DNA of 64,000 nt from Flaveria trinervia (GCA_025506515.1 CM046443.1:22060355-22124354), one strand, 5' to 3'. Shown: positions 1 to 12,684, numbered from the stretch's first letter. The notes: generated by a model from the letters alone, not told the origin. A program made the numbers and translations.

Positions 1-1789
1 CTCTTTTTAGAGGAATTCTTCACTATCTCTACTTCATCCTCTTAACTTATAGGATCCATGAAAGAAAGCTCATCTTCACAAGTTCTACACCTAGGAGGTC
101 TTACAAACAAGATTATGTGTGGAGGAGCTATCTCATTGGATCCCAGTCCCAGCCTATTTTGATAGCACAACTTGTTATGCAGGGATGTGGATATCATGTT
201 CTTGAAGGTCTATTCTTCAAGAACACTCTTTTCTACCCTAGCTTTACTGATCATAAGCTCAGCCTGGCACTCAGTCAGCTTGGTTATGAGATCTTTGATT
301 TGAGTCCTAAAATCTATGTGTTCATGTTTTAGAACTGGTTTTCTCTAGGTACTTTATCTTCAGTTATCATTTTCAGACTTTCTAAACTCAAATTTTAAAA
401 TGTTTAAGGACTCAAGGTCAGATCTCATCTCCAAGTTATAGGACCTGTATCTATTGACTTTAGTAATGCATTCAGGAGTGCAAAGATATTCTAATACCTT
501 GGCTTCATCATGATCTGCCATCAATGCTTGGTTTGGAGAAGCATCTTCCACCTAAAAGCTCCAGTCAAAGCCTCCTTCAACAGCAACAGCAGCTTGCTGC
601 TTTGACTTCTCATTCTAGAGAGCTTTGTCAGTGTAGTTAGGTCTGGACTGTGTTTGGCCACCACTTGTTTTAGGTGCCTTACACTCTCTGGAAAAGTGCC
701 CCATCAAGTTACAGTTGTAACACTTGACTTTGCTTTTGTCCAGGCCAAACTTTCCACTGGTTGCATTGCTTGGAAACTTCCTTCCAGTCCTCTTGTAGAA
801 CTTCTTGGCTCTGTGAGTGAAAAGAGCCATATGCTGGACTATTTCCATGTATTCCAGATCATTTGGATTAATACAGTCCAGGTCTTCAAGAGTGAAAAGA
901 GAGTTGCCATAGCTTTCATTAGAAGACACAAAAGCTTGAGAAGAACTTGTCTCTTGGAATGGGCTTCCTTGAGTGTAGTTCTCCTTTGGTGTCTTTGGGA
1001 AGGTGATGAAAGGACCCTTTGGTGAGTTGTCAGGCTAGCATATGAGATGATGTTTGGGTTCTATGCTATCCATTTCAACCACATGTAGGGCTGAACCCAT
1101 TTGATTGTTGAAGTTGCCAGGTGAACCTTGCATGTTCATCTCCATCTGGTAGCCACTGAGAATCCCAGATAACTCTGTCAGAGTAATAGTTTTGAGATTT
1201 TCAGTTCTCTTGATCACCACACAGTAGTGTGTCCATTGCGTAGGAAGTGAGGACATGAACTTCCTTACAATGTCTTTGTTTTCAAGAGAAACTCCTCCAT
1301 CCATATGGGTATCCACAATCTCAACATACCTAAAGTATTGCTGAGTCATGGTTTCACCTGTTTTGAAGGTGAAGTTTTCAAACTGCTGCTTCAAGAGATC
1401 CTTCTTGTTCTCCTTGGCTTCAGAGGAACCCTCATACATTAGTTTCAGTGCATCCCACAGCTGCTTGGCCGTTTTACACTTCTTGAAACCTCTGTACACA
1501 GAGTTTGGAAGGGTAGTTTGAAGGGTTGTCATGGCTTTTCTGTCAATCTCTACTTTCTTCCTATCTTCATCAGAGTAGTTAGCCACATCCTTGGGGATCA
1601 TACCAGCACAATAGCAGAAGGGGTGTTAGGTATGAAAAGTCCATTCTCAATAGACTCCCACATTCTTGAATCAAGAGACCTGATGAAACCTTCCATTCTC
1701 AAACACCAGGTATCAAACTCACCAAGAGTGATCAGTAGGGACTTGTTCATGGTTCCAGTTTCCATATCAGTCTTAGAAATGGCTGCCAT
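1..1789 (-). pseudogene. gag: gag polyprotein of element A, interrupted, open at left edge
   Basis: Capsid/nucleocapsid region that would package element RNA in cytoplasmic particles. The start chosen is the ATG at 1789-1787 (protein begins MAAISKTD), about 70 bases downstream of the primer site. In order: an N-terminal segment to about 1598; a UBN2-type Copia gag domain at 1035-1601 (contains KQLWDALKLMYEG and FMSSLPTQWTHY); a CCHC zinc knuckle at about 705-750 (CYNCNLMGHFSREC, all four ligands intact); and a charged coiled-coil-like stretch at about 180-550. Stops or frame changes near 1598, 1030, 610 and 210 break the frame. The reading near 1-110 matches the equivalent of element F at 62400-62474. 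A is more complete than F here because F lacks the segment with this knuckle. Confidence 0.8.
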
Positions 1790-1859
1790 TTGAAAAGTTG
1801 AGTATTTGTGTGTGTGACGGATCTTAAGATGGTGAGATCTTATATCAAGAGCCTGGAAT

Positions 1860-1871
1860 GCTCTGATACCA
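1860..1871 (-). other. Primer-binding site of A (tRNA-iMet)
   Basis: Read on the minus strand the bases are TGGTATCAGAGC, the standard Copia primer site complementary to the 3' end of initiator methionine tRNA. It lies two bases from the LTR end, which fixes both the element's orientation and the LTR boundary. Confidence 0.9.
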
Positions 1872-1873
1872 AA

Positions 1874-2632
1874 TGCAGGATTAGTGAAGGGGTTCAATTA
1901 CAACACAACAACACAAAAAGGAGATTACCCAAACTTAATCAAACAGTAAGACTGGATTAACCATAATGAGACACTAAGAACACAAGTAATATGAGAGACA
2001 GAACACAAGAGCAAAATACACAGTGAGATGGTTTTCAAGATTGAAGTATATTGCTTTCTCAAGTTCTATTACAAGTGTTACAAAGCATAATGGAAAGATA
2101 CAAGAACATGAGATACTTATACTACATCCTACATCCGGCTATACTTTGAAAGCCAGTTGGATACAATTGACTAGACACAAACAAAATCAATTGTAGAGTC
2201 AAAAGGCAGATTGCCTTTTGACTAGTGACTATGACATGCCATAGCTCACATCCTTATCTATTACAAAAAGGATAAAGTACATAAAGTAGAAAGTTACAGA
2301 CTCAAGACCTCAATGTACAGTTACCAAAATCATGGACCTTTTCACCAACTCATGTAAGTTGGTGACATTACAGAGATGCAACAGAAAGGTGTCCAGCTTT
2401 ATGAAAAAGTACATCAGATAAAGCATGTGTCAAAAGTCTTCGGAAGAAATCTATCTTCATGAGTTGAAGCTTCGGAAGACTTTGTCTCTGAGGCTTTGGA
2501 AGACTTCATCTTTGGCTTCGGAAGATTTCACACTTAGAATACATCAGTTGCATGTGTGAAACTTCGTAAGCATTCTTCTTCAATGCATTTGTGCAGCATG
2601 CAAGATAGACTTTGGATGTTTGAGTTGCATCA
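1874..2632 (-). repeat. 5' LTR of element A
   Basis: About 759 bp, starting TGCAGGATTAG and ending GAGTTGCATCA in plus-strand order (TG..CA), directly next to the primer site. The same left end occurs at 63574 in element F. The U3 side (right part) contains repeated CTTC-G-GAAG motifs at 2438-2446, 2470-2478 and 2516-2524, plus variants near 2493 and 2561. The right boundary was chosen by the TG..CA rule; a CA nine bases further right is an alternative. Confidence 0.75.
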
Positions 2633-3513
2633 GCCTCTTCATTAATCTCTACTATTATTTTTTTTAAATTTCACCATTAATTTCAATATTTTTTTATATT
2701 TTTAATGCCTACCATATTGATATATTTTTTAAAATCATACACCCGTTATTCATGTGTAAATCCAGGTATTATATATGTGTAAAGTGACCTTTGTAAAAAA
2801 CGACATTTTTTATTTTTTTATATTTTTTAACGATAGAGGGAAACAAGGAAAACACTTCTGTGTTTTTACTTATTTTATTTTATTTTATGATTTTTTATTA
2901 TATGTGTATATATAATTATAAGAGATAGACAATAAACGTAAAATTACCTATGATGGGTAGGAGGGATTTTCCACTTATTAAAAGAGAAAAGGCTACCTTA
3001 AAATAGATGGAGAAGATGTTAGAGCATGTAAAATAAGGATGGATCAATCCTTCGTAGAGAGAAAGGGATGAGATTTTAGGGTATGTTGTCTCTTCTAAAT
3101 AACGAGGCCGTTAAAAGAGAAAAAATGAAGTGTAAAAATATTAAATCACACACTTACGTTGTGGCATGTTAAATCGTAAGATTTTAAATGAAACATAAAA
3201 CGAAAAAATTTCTAAATATGAAAGTTCAGGTGACCAAAGTTAAAAGTAAAAGAAATGTTGGGGTTAGATTGTAAAAAATATTGAAGTATTGGGTTAAAAG
3301 AAGAAAGTAAAGACTAAAAACGACAAAATGTACATGATACAACCCATGATGCATCAAGTACAACACTCTCATGCACAAACCACTTGAAAAGCTTAAGGTA
3401 CCACACTCCTATGCACAAATCACTTGGTAATTAGTATTATATATAATATGAACCTAAATTGAAATGATGGCTCTCTATATAGGGAGATCCATCAAATCCT
3501 AATAGGATGGGAT
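2633..3513. other. AT-rich unannotated DNA between A and B
   Basis: No ORF, LTR or RNA gene is recognisable. The first part (2640-2900) is very AT-rich with long T and A runs. At about 3338-3430 a unit of roughly 45 bases containing ATGCACAAA.CACTTG occurs twice in tandem with divergence. This is the oldest local background, into which element B inserted at 3514-3518. Confidence 0.5.
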
Positions 3514-3518
3514 GTTAG

Positions 3519-4384
3519 TGTTGGGTTTGTTATATGTTTATCAAAGATATAAACCATTTAAACAAAAACACAGCAGATATACAGAGCTATAAAACGTGTT
3601 TTAGTTGCTAAAAATAAGCCATTTATTAACCAACAAATCAAACCCAAAAACAAGGATCATGTATGTGTAAAGAAATACTATCAAACAAAACCAACCATAG
3701 GATGTTCATAGAGTACTACCTTTCTAAGAACAATGGATTTGAGAGAGATGATAGATGAAGAAGATGATGTTCTTGAATGGAAGCCTCCAAAGAAGAATAA
3801 TTCAAGCTAGTATACCCACAAGCTTCTTGCCAAACACTCAACTAGTTAGGAAGTTGAACACCAAAATCCTTCTTCTTGTTCCTTCTTCCAAATCCGAAAA
3901 TTCAGCCAAGAAAGGAAGAGAGAGCTTGCAAATGTGTGTGAGAGAGAGTGTGGAGTGTGAAATGGGTTAATGTCTTGTATTAGAACAAGACAAAGAATCC
4001 CAAGAAGAGCATAAAGTGGGCAACCGAAAATTGAAAGGTTTCCCACCCATTTCATAATAACTTTCACACTAATATTATTATGTATAAGTTTATAAAATTA
4101 AACCCTTTTAATTTTATAACTTAACCACACTTTTATTTGTTGTTAAAATAACAATACAAATAATTACTCATGAACAAAATATCCATATAATTTGTTCTAT
4201 TTCAAATGCAACAATTTAAAAAACCTATTTTCTAAATTGGTGTCAATATTTATTTGCTTGATCATATCAACAAATAAATATTTATTGGTGTTTGTTTAGC
4301 TTGTTGTTGGGTATGACCCGACTTAGATCATAACGTACTAACCACATCAATCTTGTATGTGTCTTGGGCATATAAGATCCAACA
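3519..4384 (-). repeat. 3' LTR of element B
   Basis: 866 bp, beginning TGTTGGGTTTG and ending GATCCAACA in plus order, with inverted termini TGTTG..CAACA. It matches the split 5' LTR (12699-12764 plus 20184-21015) along its length. A purine tract lies next to the right end. Confidence 0.9.
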
Positions 4385-4397
4385 ATCTCCCACTTGC
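4385..4397 (-). other. Polypurine tract of element B
   Basis: On the minus strand this reads GCAAGTGGGAGATT, immediately before the 3' LTR start TGTTGGATC. It is the expected plus-strand priming site of reverse transcription and confirms that the left LTR is the 3' one. Confidence 0.8.
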
Positions 4398-4800
4398 ACA
4401 AGATTCATAGAAGATTGATGCAAGCAGTAAATATCGCCTAACAACGGTTTACTACCCTTAATATGTATGACTAAGAGCCATTCAATAACATCAGCCCCTT
4501 CAAGTACCTTACTTGAAAATGTTCTAGGTGAATCAATTATCTATCTTTTTGTCACAAATGTCATGTTAAATCCTAGAGACACAGAGTGATCATTCTCCAT
4601 TGATTTAACTTTAGCAGGCCTTATACATCTTACTCTCAACGAATAACAGGGACAAATACCATCTTGATTATATACGTCTCTCATAATCACCTCATATTGT
4701 ACCTAAAATCAGCCTTATGTACTACCATGTTACAGAACAACGAAGAACTAAGTCAAAGTATAACATTCGGTGAATATCAAGACCCAATATGTATCTCATG
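4398..4800 (-). other. 3' untranslated part of B, left of the solo LTR
   Basis: No coding potential. It continues at 6917 after the inserted solo LTR (the junction reads ATCTCATG then TCAGAGG), and the two parts form the region between RNase H and the 3' LTR of B. Confidence 0.65.
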
Positions 4801-6916
4801 TGTAACACCCGGAAATTTTCTTTGAAGCTGACGAAGGAAGAAAAGAAATAAGTCCAAAGTCGAGGGACCAAACTCGCCAACGAAAGAAAATTTGATGAAT
4901 GGGAGTATAAAAGAGGGAAGACACCCCATACTTGCCATTTTCAGCCAAGGGAGAAGAGAGAAAAGGAGAAAAAAAGGAGAAAAGCTTGGTTCGAGTTGAT
5001 CCGAGTGTGGAAATCGACATGTAGCGGGTCAAATCGACATGATAGTTTATGTGAGTTCTAGGACCCCACTTTTACACGTTTTTGAATGATTTTGGGGCTG
5101 AAACACATCTGAAATCCCTTTTTTGAGTTTTTGGGTGTAATCCCCTTTATGTATGTATGTGCATGTGTATGATTCGTTTGGGGCTTGATTTCGAGCTTGG
5201 TTGCACTTGAATGATGTCATGGTATGCTTCCCTAAGGTTTAGAATGGTTGATTTGAGCTTAGAAGAGGCTTGGAGGTCAAATTTGGTGGCTGCAGTTTGG
5301 GATGAACTACATTCTGCGCCCAGCTAGGGTTATGCGACTGGAGGCCAACGCGACTGAATGGCATGCGACTGAGGTTCATTCGTGCGACTGAGAGCCATAC
5401 GTATGAGGGCTATGTGACTGAAGGAAATACGGATGAAGGTCATGCGACTGAAGGAAATGCGGATGAAGGTCATGCGACTGAAGGTCATGCGACTGGAGTC
5501 CATACGCATGTGAGCCATGCCATTGAGGTTCATACGCATGAAAGGTGTGCGACTGAGGGCCATTCACATGAAGGTCATGCGACTGAGGTCCATAAGCTAG
5601 GATGTCATGCGATTGAGGTTCATTCGCATGGGAAGTATGTGATTAGAGGCTATGTGACTGGAGGTCCATTTGCCTAAGTGTTCTTATATGCATGAGAGAC
5701 CACGTGACCGAATGGGGTCCATACGCCCAAATGACCATGGTGTTGACTGACTTTCAGGAAGTGCGGACGGAGATTCGGACCTTTGGAGTTGTTGATAATG
5801 TGATGGGTATGGATGACTTAAGATAATGAATGATGATAAGCTGATGATGAGGATGGTGTGATGTATATGATATGTGATTTCGTATGGTTGTATGTTGTGA
5901 TGCGCGTGTTTCATGTGATGCTTGATGTCGTGTGATTGTGACGTTGTATGTCTGTGCATGATATATGTTATGGGTGTGCGATGTTGCCTTGTGTGATTGA
6001 TGTTGTATGTTGTTATGTTCCTTTTTATTATGTATGATTGTCTTCCTGTGGTTTTGTGTTGAACGTTAATGAATGTAATGAAAGTATTATATAACGTAAA
6101 GTGGAAGATAATGAAAAGAGGAACGTAATGAATGAGTGCAAGCATGAACGAAGGAATGAGAGCAAGGATGGCTTGCAAGGGTAAGGAAGAAGGTTCATAA
6201 CTCATTGTGTGATATGTATGATGGATAACATGAGGGACTATAGACACAGTGGGAGTTCAGTTTTGGTAACTGCTTTGATACGTGCGATGTGGTATTTACT
6301 GTGTGCTATGTAGCGTGCGATTCTGGCTACCTCATGTGTGCGATTTGTGCGATATGTACTTTGGGTATGATGATGCAAAGGTGCGATATGTGTGAAAAGT
6401 GCGATATGTATGAAATGGACAAACGGAAGAAATGATGAATGAATGAATGAAGCAAATGATAATGTAACGTGCGATGATTAATGAATGGAAGAATGTAACG
6501 AACGTAAAGAAGATAATAACTATATTATCTCTATGTATGTACGTTGTGTGATCGCTTACGAAAGTAACGAATGGCTTTGTAAAGGAAGTAAAGTATGTTT
6601 TCTTTAAAACTAGAACTCACTCAGCAACACTGACTTTGATGTGTTTCTAGTTGGCAGGTATGTTGCTGAAGATGGCACGAGGTGACAACTCAGTTCTTTT
6701 GGAATGGCATCCATTGTTTTCAATGCTTTTGTAATGAAATGTAAAATGATAATGTGAAGCGAACAGACGTATTATTTTGCAAAAGTATTTTGATGAAATG
6801 AAAATGTTGTTTTTAATGTTTCTGCTGCAACACTTTTATGTAAGAAGTTAAATATATGTTTTATGTGCGATGAAGAACCAGTTGTAAGGGTCCCGGGAAC
6901 GAGGCCTTACATCACG
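4796..6916 (+). repeat. Solo Gypsy-type LTR inserted in B
   Basis: The LTR is 4801-6911 (2111 bp), starting TGTAACACCCGG and ending GAGGCCTTACA. It is flanked by TCATG (4796-4800) and TCACG (6912-6916), a 5-bp target duplication with one mismatch. No internal region is present, so it is a solo LTR left by recombination between the two LTRs of a former element. Its 3' half resembles the LTR of G1 (compare 6610-6700 with 19880-19970, both containing AGTTGGCAGGTA), so the two are related Gypsy families. It contains a tandem repeat at 5330-5665. Confidence 0.88.
5330..5665 (+). repeat. Minisatellite in the solo Gypsy LTR
   Basis: Degenerate tandem units of about 15 to 30 bases built from ATGCGACTGAAGG, ATGCGGATGAAGG and CATACGCATGAGG. 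The best section is 5418-5500. It translates in several frames into His/Glu/Thr-rich repeats, which are by-products and not proteins. Its halves resemble the repeats in the G1 LTR (18605-18980). Confidence 0.85.
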
Positions 6917-7402
6917 TCAGAGGATACCAAATGATATTCGACTCTACTCAAATTTATTTATGATTAATCAAGAAGATTCCATGTAGTAATATTTAAGATG
7001 CGGGTCAGTCCAATATTTGTATCCCACAAATATCTATAAACCTTGGCGGCAACCCTTTACTCGATATTCATCATATGAATATGCACCAATCCAAGTTCAT
7101 AATAGTCTTATCCTCATATTTGTTCCCACAAGTATGAACGACTATGGATGTTTTGAGTAAATAATTTACTCATTACTATGGATGTTTTGAGTAAATGATT
7201 TACTCATGGATTTAAACATGCAAAATAGGACATTAGTTGAAACATTATAACCAAATAATTCATTCAAGTAATAAAAGGTTCTAATATCCAAATACAATAT
7301 TAAAGATCAAATCCAGTCACTAGAATATCAAAGTGCCATGGCACAAGTATGACCTTCATGCTTTGCTTTTTCAAGGAGCTTCGTGAGTGGATCCGCAATG
7401 TT
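6917..7402 (-). other. 3' untranslated part of B, right of the solo LTR
   Basis: No ORF of interest. A unit of about 38 bases containing TATGGATGTTTTGAGTAAAT is duplicated at about 7141-7205. RNase H of B starts to be readable from about 7403. Confidence 0.55.
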
Positions 7403-9080
7403 TTAATCCGTGTGAATTTTGCGAATACATATCTTTCCCTTTTTAACTTCATCCCTTATGTTGTTGAATCTACATTCAATGTGCCTTGTCTTTTGATGTG
7501 CACGAGGTTCCTTGATATGAGCAATCTCACCCTCATTATCAAAAAGAATTTCTAGGGGGTCATGAATGGAAGGGACCACCCCTAGATCGGCAATGAATTT
7601 CTTCAACCATGCAGCTTCTTGAGCTGCTAATGACGACGGTGTATTCTGACTCTGTAGTTAATAATGCCACCACATCTTGCTTAGAGCTCTTCCAAGAGAC
7701 TGCACCTCCATTCAAGATGAAAATGTACCCCAATTATGATCGTGAATCATCCCGATCAATTTGGAAACTCGCATCTGTGTAACTTTTTACCACGAGTTCC
7801 TGCTCACCAGATCCATAGATTAGGAACATATCTTTAGTCCTCCTTAGGTACTTAAGTATGTTCTTAATAGCCATCCAGTGGTTATTTCCAGTATTTTGCT
7901 GGTATCGGCTTCTCATGCTCAAAGTGCATGACACGTCTGACCTAGTGCATATCATTGCATACATGATGGATCCTATAGCAGACGCATACGATATTCCTTT
8001 CATCTTATCTTGCTCAACCTTTGAGCTTGGACATTGAGTCATACTCAATATCATTCCTCTTTGAATAGGTACGGTACCTTTCTTAGAGTTTTCCATCATT
8101 AACCTTTTCAAGATCTTATCAATGTATGCACTTTGATTTAAACCTATCAACCGTCTTGATCTATCCGTGTAGATCTTTATGCCCAAAATATAGGCGGCTT
8201 CACCAAGATACTTAATGAAAAAACAGCTTCCAAGCTAGGTTTATACATCTTCCAAGGTTGGAATGTCATTTCCAAATAGTAGGATGCCATCAACATACAA
8301 TACTAGGAAAGTGATGATGCTCCCACTAACCTTTTTATACACACATGCTTCATCAGCGTTTTTGATGAACCCAAATTTGATTACCTCTTCATCAAAATAG
8401 TGATTCCAACTTTTTGATGCTTGCATCAATCCATAGATTGATTTATTTAACTTGAATACTTTGTTAGGATGTTTTGGATCGACAAAACCTTCAGGTTGAA
8501 CCATATATACATCTTCCTCAAGATTTCCATTTAGAAAGGCGGCCTTGACATCCATTTGCCAAATCTCATAATCATAATGAGCAGCTATGGCAGATAATAT
8601 CCTGATAGACTTTAGCATTGCAACGGCAAGAAGGTCTCATCATAATCAACCCCTTGAGTTTGAGTGAAACCTTTTGCTGCAAGTCTAGCTTTATAAGTAT
8701 CCAAGTTTCCATGCATATTGGTTTTCTTCTTGAAATCCACTTACTTCCAACTACCTTGAGTTAAGAGGTGGTTCAACCAAGTCCCACATTTGGTTGTCAT
8801 ACATGGATTGCATCTCAACGTTCATGGCTTCAAGCAATTTGTCACAATCAAAATTGGACATTGCATCATGGTATGTGGTTGGTTCATCGGAATCTACCAC
8901 ATAGCATCCATCCATGAAAAATCTATATCTTTCAGGTGAATTACTAGTTTTACCAGATATGCGAACATTTTGTTTGTACTAATCAACCATTTGATCATCC
9001 TCAACATCCTCATGTTGAGTACTAGTGTCAACCAAATGTGTATCGGGTTATGGTTCTTGATCTTCCTCAATATCCATTGT
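7403..9080 (-). pseudogene. pol: Reverse transcriptase and RNase H of B, broken
   Basis: Copia-type RT, which would copy element RNA into cDNA in the particle, followed by RNase H. The RT N-terminus lies at about 8620-8780 (GVDYDETF visible in a shifted frame). RT core at 8241-8618 contains WQMDVKAAFLNGNLEED, NKSIYGLMQASKSW and the active-site strand LYVDGILL. The usual YVDD is YVDG here, so the second catalytic aspartate is lost. The RT end and connection are at 7734-8186 (GISYASAIGSIMYAM, YTDASF). RNase H runs from about 7735 to 7403 and ends with TRHIECRFNNIRDEV. At least four frame breaks are needed to read it through. Confidence 0.85.
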
Positions 9081-9115
9081 TTTACTACTAGCTCCTTATA
9101 TAAGGAAACTAGCTT

Positions 9116-9830
9116 CTAAGAGCTCAGGCTTCTTGGTAACAAACTCCTTTTGTTCCGATGGATCATAGAAATAATATCCCATAGAATCTCTAGGATATCC
9201 AATAAACATACACTTAGTGAATGACTTTCTAACTTGTTTGAGGTGGGAGTCTTAACATAAGCCTCACATCCCCACACCTTTAAATATGATAGAGATGGAA
9301 CCCTTCCATGCCATATTTCAAAAGGTGTATTTTCTACTTTCTTGGTAGGGGCCATATTCAAAATATAGGTCGTAGAGAGCAAAGCGAAACCCTAAAATAA
9401 TAGAGGCAATGAGCTTCTAGCCATCGTAGATTGAACCATATCCAATAGAATTCGATTTCTCCTTTCGGACACACCATTGTGTTGTGGTGTTCCAGGTGGA
9501 GATAGTTGTGAGACAATCCCACAATTTCTAAGATGATCTCTAAAAGCATCACTTAGGTATTCACCTCCTCTATTGGTGTGAAGAATTTTTATTGACTTGT
9601 TGAGTTGATTTTCTATTTTATTCTGGAAGATTTTGAACATTTCAAAAGCTTCATCTTTGTGTCTTAACAAGTACACATACCCATATCGATTATAGTCATC
9701 GGTAAAGGTAATGAAGTATCTTTCATTGTACCTAGGCATTGGCTTAAAAAGACCACATACATCTGAATGTATGATACTAAAAGGTGCCTTAGTCATTTTG
9801 CCTTGTAAACAAGATTCACATACATCAAAT
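9116..9830 (-). pseudogene. pol: Integrase of B, broken
   Basis: Copia integrase core (rve fold), which would insert the cDNA into the chromosome. The first acidic residue is in SIIHSDVCGLF. The second position reads HTNRGGEY where RxDRGGEY is expected, so the catalytic aspartate appears to be asparagine. The glutamate is present in GVSERRNR. The C-terminal part continues in another frame at 9116-9382 (NMAPTKKVENTPFEIWHGR). An overlapping reading at 9358-9552 is a shadow frame. Confidence 0.8.
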
Positions 9831-9839
9831 AAATCATAT

Positions 9840-10490
9840 TCACTTGCTTTTAAAAGACCATTCTTTTGAAGTGTTTGTATGCGCTTTTTTTATATGACCA
9901 AGACGGCAATGCCAAAGATAGGTGTCAATCAAATCCAATTTGAGCTTCTTGGTGGTGGTTTGGTACAATGAGCTATCATATAATGTGTTTTCATGAACCA
10001 ATTCATAAATACCATTAATAGGAAAAGATTTAAAATAAAAGATGTCATTTAAAGAAACATGAATTTCATTTTCAATAAATGTCAAAACATAACCATATTG
10101 TCTTAATTGGGTAACTGAAATAACGTTCCTAGTCGAACTAGGAGCATACAAAACATTGTTTAGAATTGCTTTCAAACCATTTTGAAGCTTGAAGATGTAG
10201 TCCTCTCGGTCTTCAACTTGAACTTTTACCCCATTCCCCAGGTAGAGGCTAACATCCCCTTTCTTGAAGTCCTTACTTCTTTTGAACCCATGTAACAAAT
10301 TGCAAATATGAGTTCCACATCTGGTATCCAATACCGATGTGTTAGAGGATATTAAATTGAGATCAATATGAATCATGAAAATTATACTTGAGGTTTTCCT
10401 GGCATCCCTTTTAGCTTGCAACTCTTTGATATGGACAAGACAATTTCTTGCCCAATGTCCTTTTGCTTCTTCTCTGCTTGTTTTGGTCAT
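9840..10490 (-). pseudogene. pol: Gag end, protease and gag-pre-integrase of B, broken
   Basis: Reads from the end of gag (RNCLVHIKE, remnant of a CCHC knuckle with only its last ligands) through an aspartic protease-like segment (SVLDTRCGTHIC, where DTGCG is expected, so the flap glycine of the active triad is arginine). It ends in the gag-pre-integrase zinc motif (YLWHCRLGHI). It overlaps the preceding gag frame by four bases with a frame change. Downstream it meets the integrase after a further break. Confidence 0.75.
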
Positions 10491-11248
10491 GGCGCTTTTA
10501 CCACTCCCTTTCCCTTTCCCCTAACGTACCCTTTACCCTTGGCAACACTTGCCTTGGGTATGCGGTGAGGCCTCTTCTTGTTCCTACCTTCATTGATGGT
10601 GAGAATGGGTAAAACTCTTTTACCCATGGCCGCCTCGACTATTTTGAGCATAGAGTGAAGCTCACTTATGTTCTTGTCCCACCCGTTCGCGTTATAATTC
10701 ATAAAGAAGTTGTCAAAACTTTTTGACAAAGAGTTAAGAATCAAATCCATAGCCAACTCTTTCAAGACAGGACAATTCAGCCTTTCGAGGCAGTCAATGT
10801 GGCTCTTCATATTAAGTACATAAGATGATATAGATTGGATGTTATCCATACGACATGCATAGAGTGCTCGAACTGTTTCGAATCGCTCTACCCTTGCTTG
10901 TTGTTGGAACATTTCCTTCAACTAGGTAATCATGTCGTATGCTCGGTGATGTTCGTACTCCTTTTGGAGATCTGGAGTCATACTTGCCAACATGATGCAA
11001 GACACTTGGACCGAGTCCTTAGTGTATTTCACCCAATTATTATAGGCCTCCTCATCCTACTCATTGGGTTGATCAGGAATCGGAACGTCTAAAATATACG
11101 ACTGTTTCTCTTGCTTGAGAAAAATTCTCATGTTTCGAAACCAATCAATAAAATTGTTAAGGTTTAGACGCTCCTTTTGGAGAATGGTTCTTAGTGATAG
11201 TGTGTAAGCAGACAGGATATCATTGTTTTCATTGTTATTGGTGGCCAT
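10487..11248 (-). pseudogene. gag: gag of element B, broken
   Basis: The start chosen is the ATG at 11248 (MATNNNENNDILSAY). The N-terminal frame runs to 11057 and contains NFIDWFRNMRIFLKQEK, typical of one class of Copia gag. After a break it resumes at 10921-10487 (YACRMDNIQSISSYVLNMKS and LILNSLSKSFDNF, the UBN2-type helix region) and ends in a basic Lys/Gly-rich tail. The gag differs from those of A, C and F, so B belongs to another Copia lineage. Confidence 0.75.
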
Positions 11249-12684
11249 CTACAAAATTTAACAAAGTTCAATTTTACTATTTTTGATATTATCATATTTT
11301 AATAATTAATACCTTTTATATGTCTTACATAATTTAAAATTATAGAATCTAACATTATATTTAAATAGTGTTAGGTGACCTTTATCCCATTATTTAATTA
11401 ACAAGGTAGTCAATGTTTGACAATTGCAACCCTTTGCAACTTCTATAGGTATGTGATCGACTTTAAACATCAATGTATAGTCGGCATGTTTATCCTATCA
11501 ATACCCTTTGTAAACCATATTGTAGGTGATTCATTTAACATGGTTTGTAAATCAAGTCACCCTACTTACACACACACATATGGGTTTACCAATATAAGTG
11601 GTTAGGTGACCTTTATCCCACAAACATGGTATTCCCACCTCAGATCACAAGTTCTCTCAAAATGGTTAGGTGACCATTATCCCATTAAGAGTTTCCAAGT
11701 GACTCAAGTGTTGTGCATAAGGGTGGTGTTAAACTTGTTTTTAAAAAAATATAAGTTTTCATTACTCTAGATTAGAAAACTTTATGTACCTTGTATTTTC
11801 ATGCTTTCAAACACATAATACCCTATGGTTCCCCTTTTAATAAAACCCTTTTAATTAAAACAATTAATCCTTTTAATAACCTTTTATTAACCACTTAATG
11901 ATAAAGAACCATAATTTTTTAGCTTGTTATGTTTGTTAATTAGTTTGTAATGCATATCCATATATCAAACAACAACCATAAAACAAACAACCAAACAAGC
12001 ACAATCATACAATCACAAGTTCATAACCATAGCCACTAAGTTGACTACACCTGTTTGCCATCACAAGTGTGGTCATTAGGTCTTTCATAAGGGTTAACAA
12101 TGACACATCAAAATGTGTCCATGAACTCCCACTTGAATCCACATCCAAATGCTTCAAGTGTCCATGTCTTTTATGTCCTTCCTTTGGATCTCCAACTTGT
12201 GCATCCTCTTTTACAAAACTCATATCCTAATACAATTTTTCTAATAAAAATGCACCTAATCTATTTATTACATAACAAAAGAATAAATAAATTACAACCC
12301 AAAGATACAAACACAAAATCATTACAACCCCTTTAATGAATAAAACCAAACATGACAAATCATTCAAGCAAATCAAAAACACACTTGGTCAAGGCTATGT
12401 TATGCACCAAAACATGTATCCAAATACAATATTTAAGAACAAAATGAACTCCCTTTTTAACCCTCAAAATTTCAGCCAACATAAACTAAAACTTTAGGGT
12501 TTTTTTCCAAACAAAATAATCAATTATTTGACATCAATCTTTCAAGTTATTCTAAAGCATGTAAAATAAAACTTGAAAGACAAGAGATTCATACGTTCAA
12601 AACAAATCAACCCCTAATGGGTTGAAAAAAATCCAACAAAACTAACTTTTCTTGGCTTTTTGAAACAAGTTTTCCACATAACCG
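11249..12684 (-). other. 5' leader of element B
   Basis: About 1.4 kb between primer site and gag with no credible ORF. Short phrases around GGTTAGGTGACC(T/A)TTATCCCA recur at about 11370, 11603 and 11665, giving a loose internal repeat. Long leaders of this kind are common in plant Copia elements. Confidence 0.55.

Larger units (their letters stand above)
1..2632 (-). mobile_element. Element A: partial Sirevirus-like Copia retrotransposon (5' end)
   Basis: The 5' LTR, primer-binding site and gag of a Copia element read leftwards and leave the window at base 1, so protease, integrase, reverse transcriptase and the 3' LTR are not visible. The same gag and LTR appear again at 61700-64000 (element F), with clear nucleotide similarity over the leader, gag and LTR start, so A and F are one family. 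The long gag with a CCHC knuckle followed by a coiled-coil-like stretch is what is known for Sirevirus-type Copia elements. The insertion-site duplication cannot be checked because one end is outside the window. Confidence 0.85.

Noticed and set aside
5363..5677. 104-codon plus-strand ORF rich in His, Glu, Thr
   Set aside because: It is the translation of the minisatellite; other frames of the same stretch are also open.
5684..6247. 187-codon minus-strand ORF rich in His, Thr, Ile
   Set aside because: Lies in the low-complexity 3' half of the solo Gypsy LTR, no domain, biased composition from ATGATG-like repeats.
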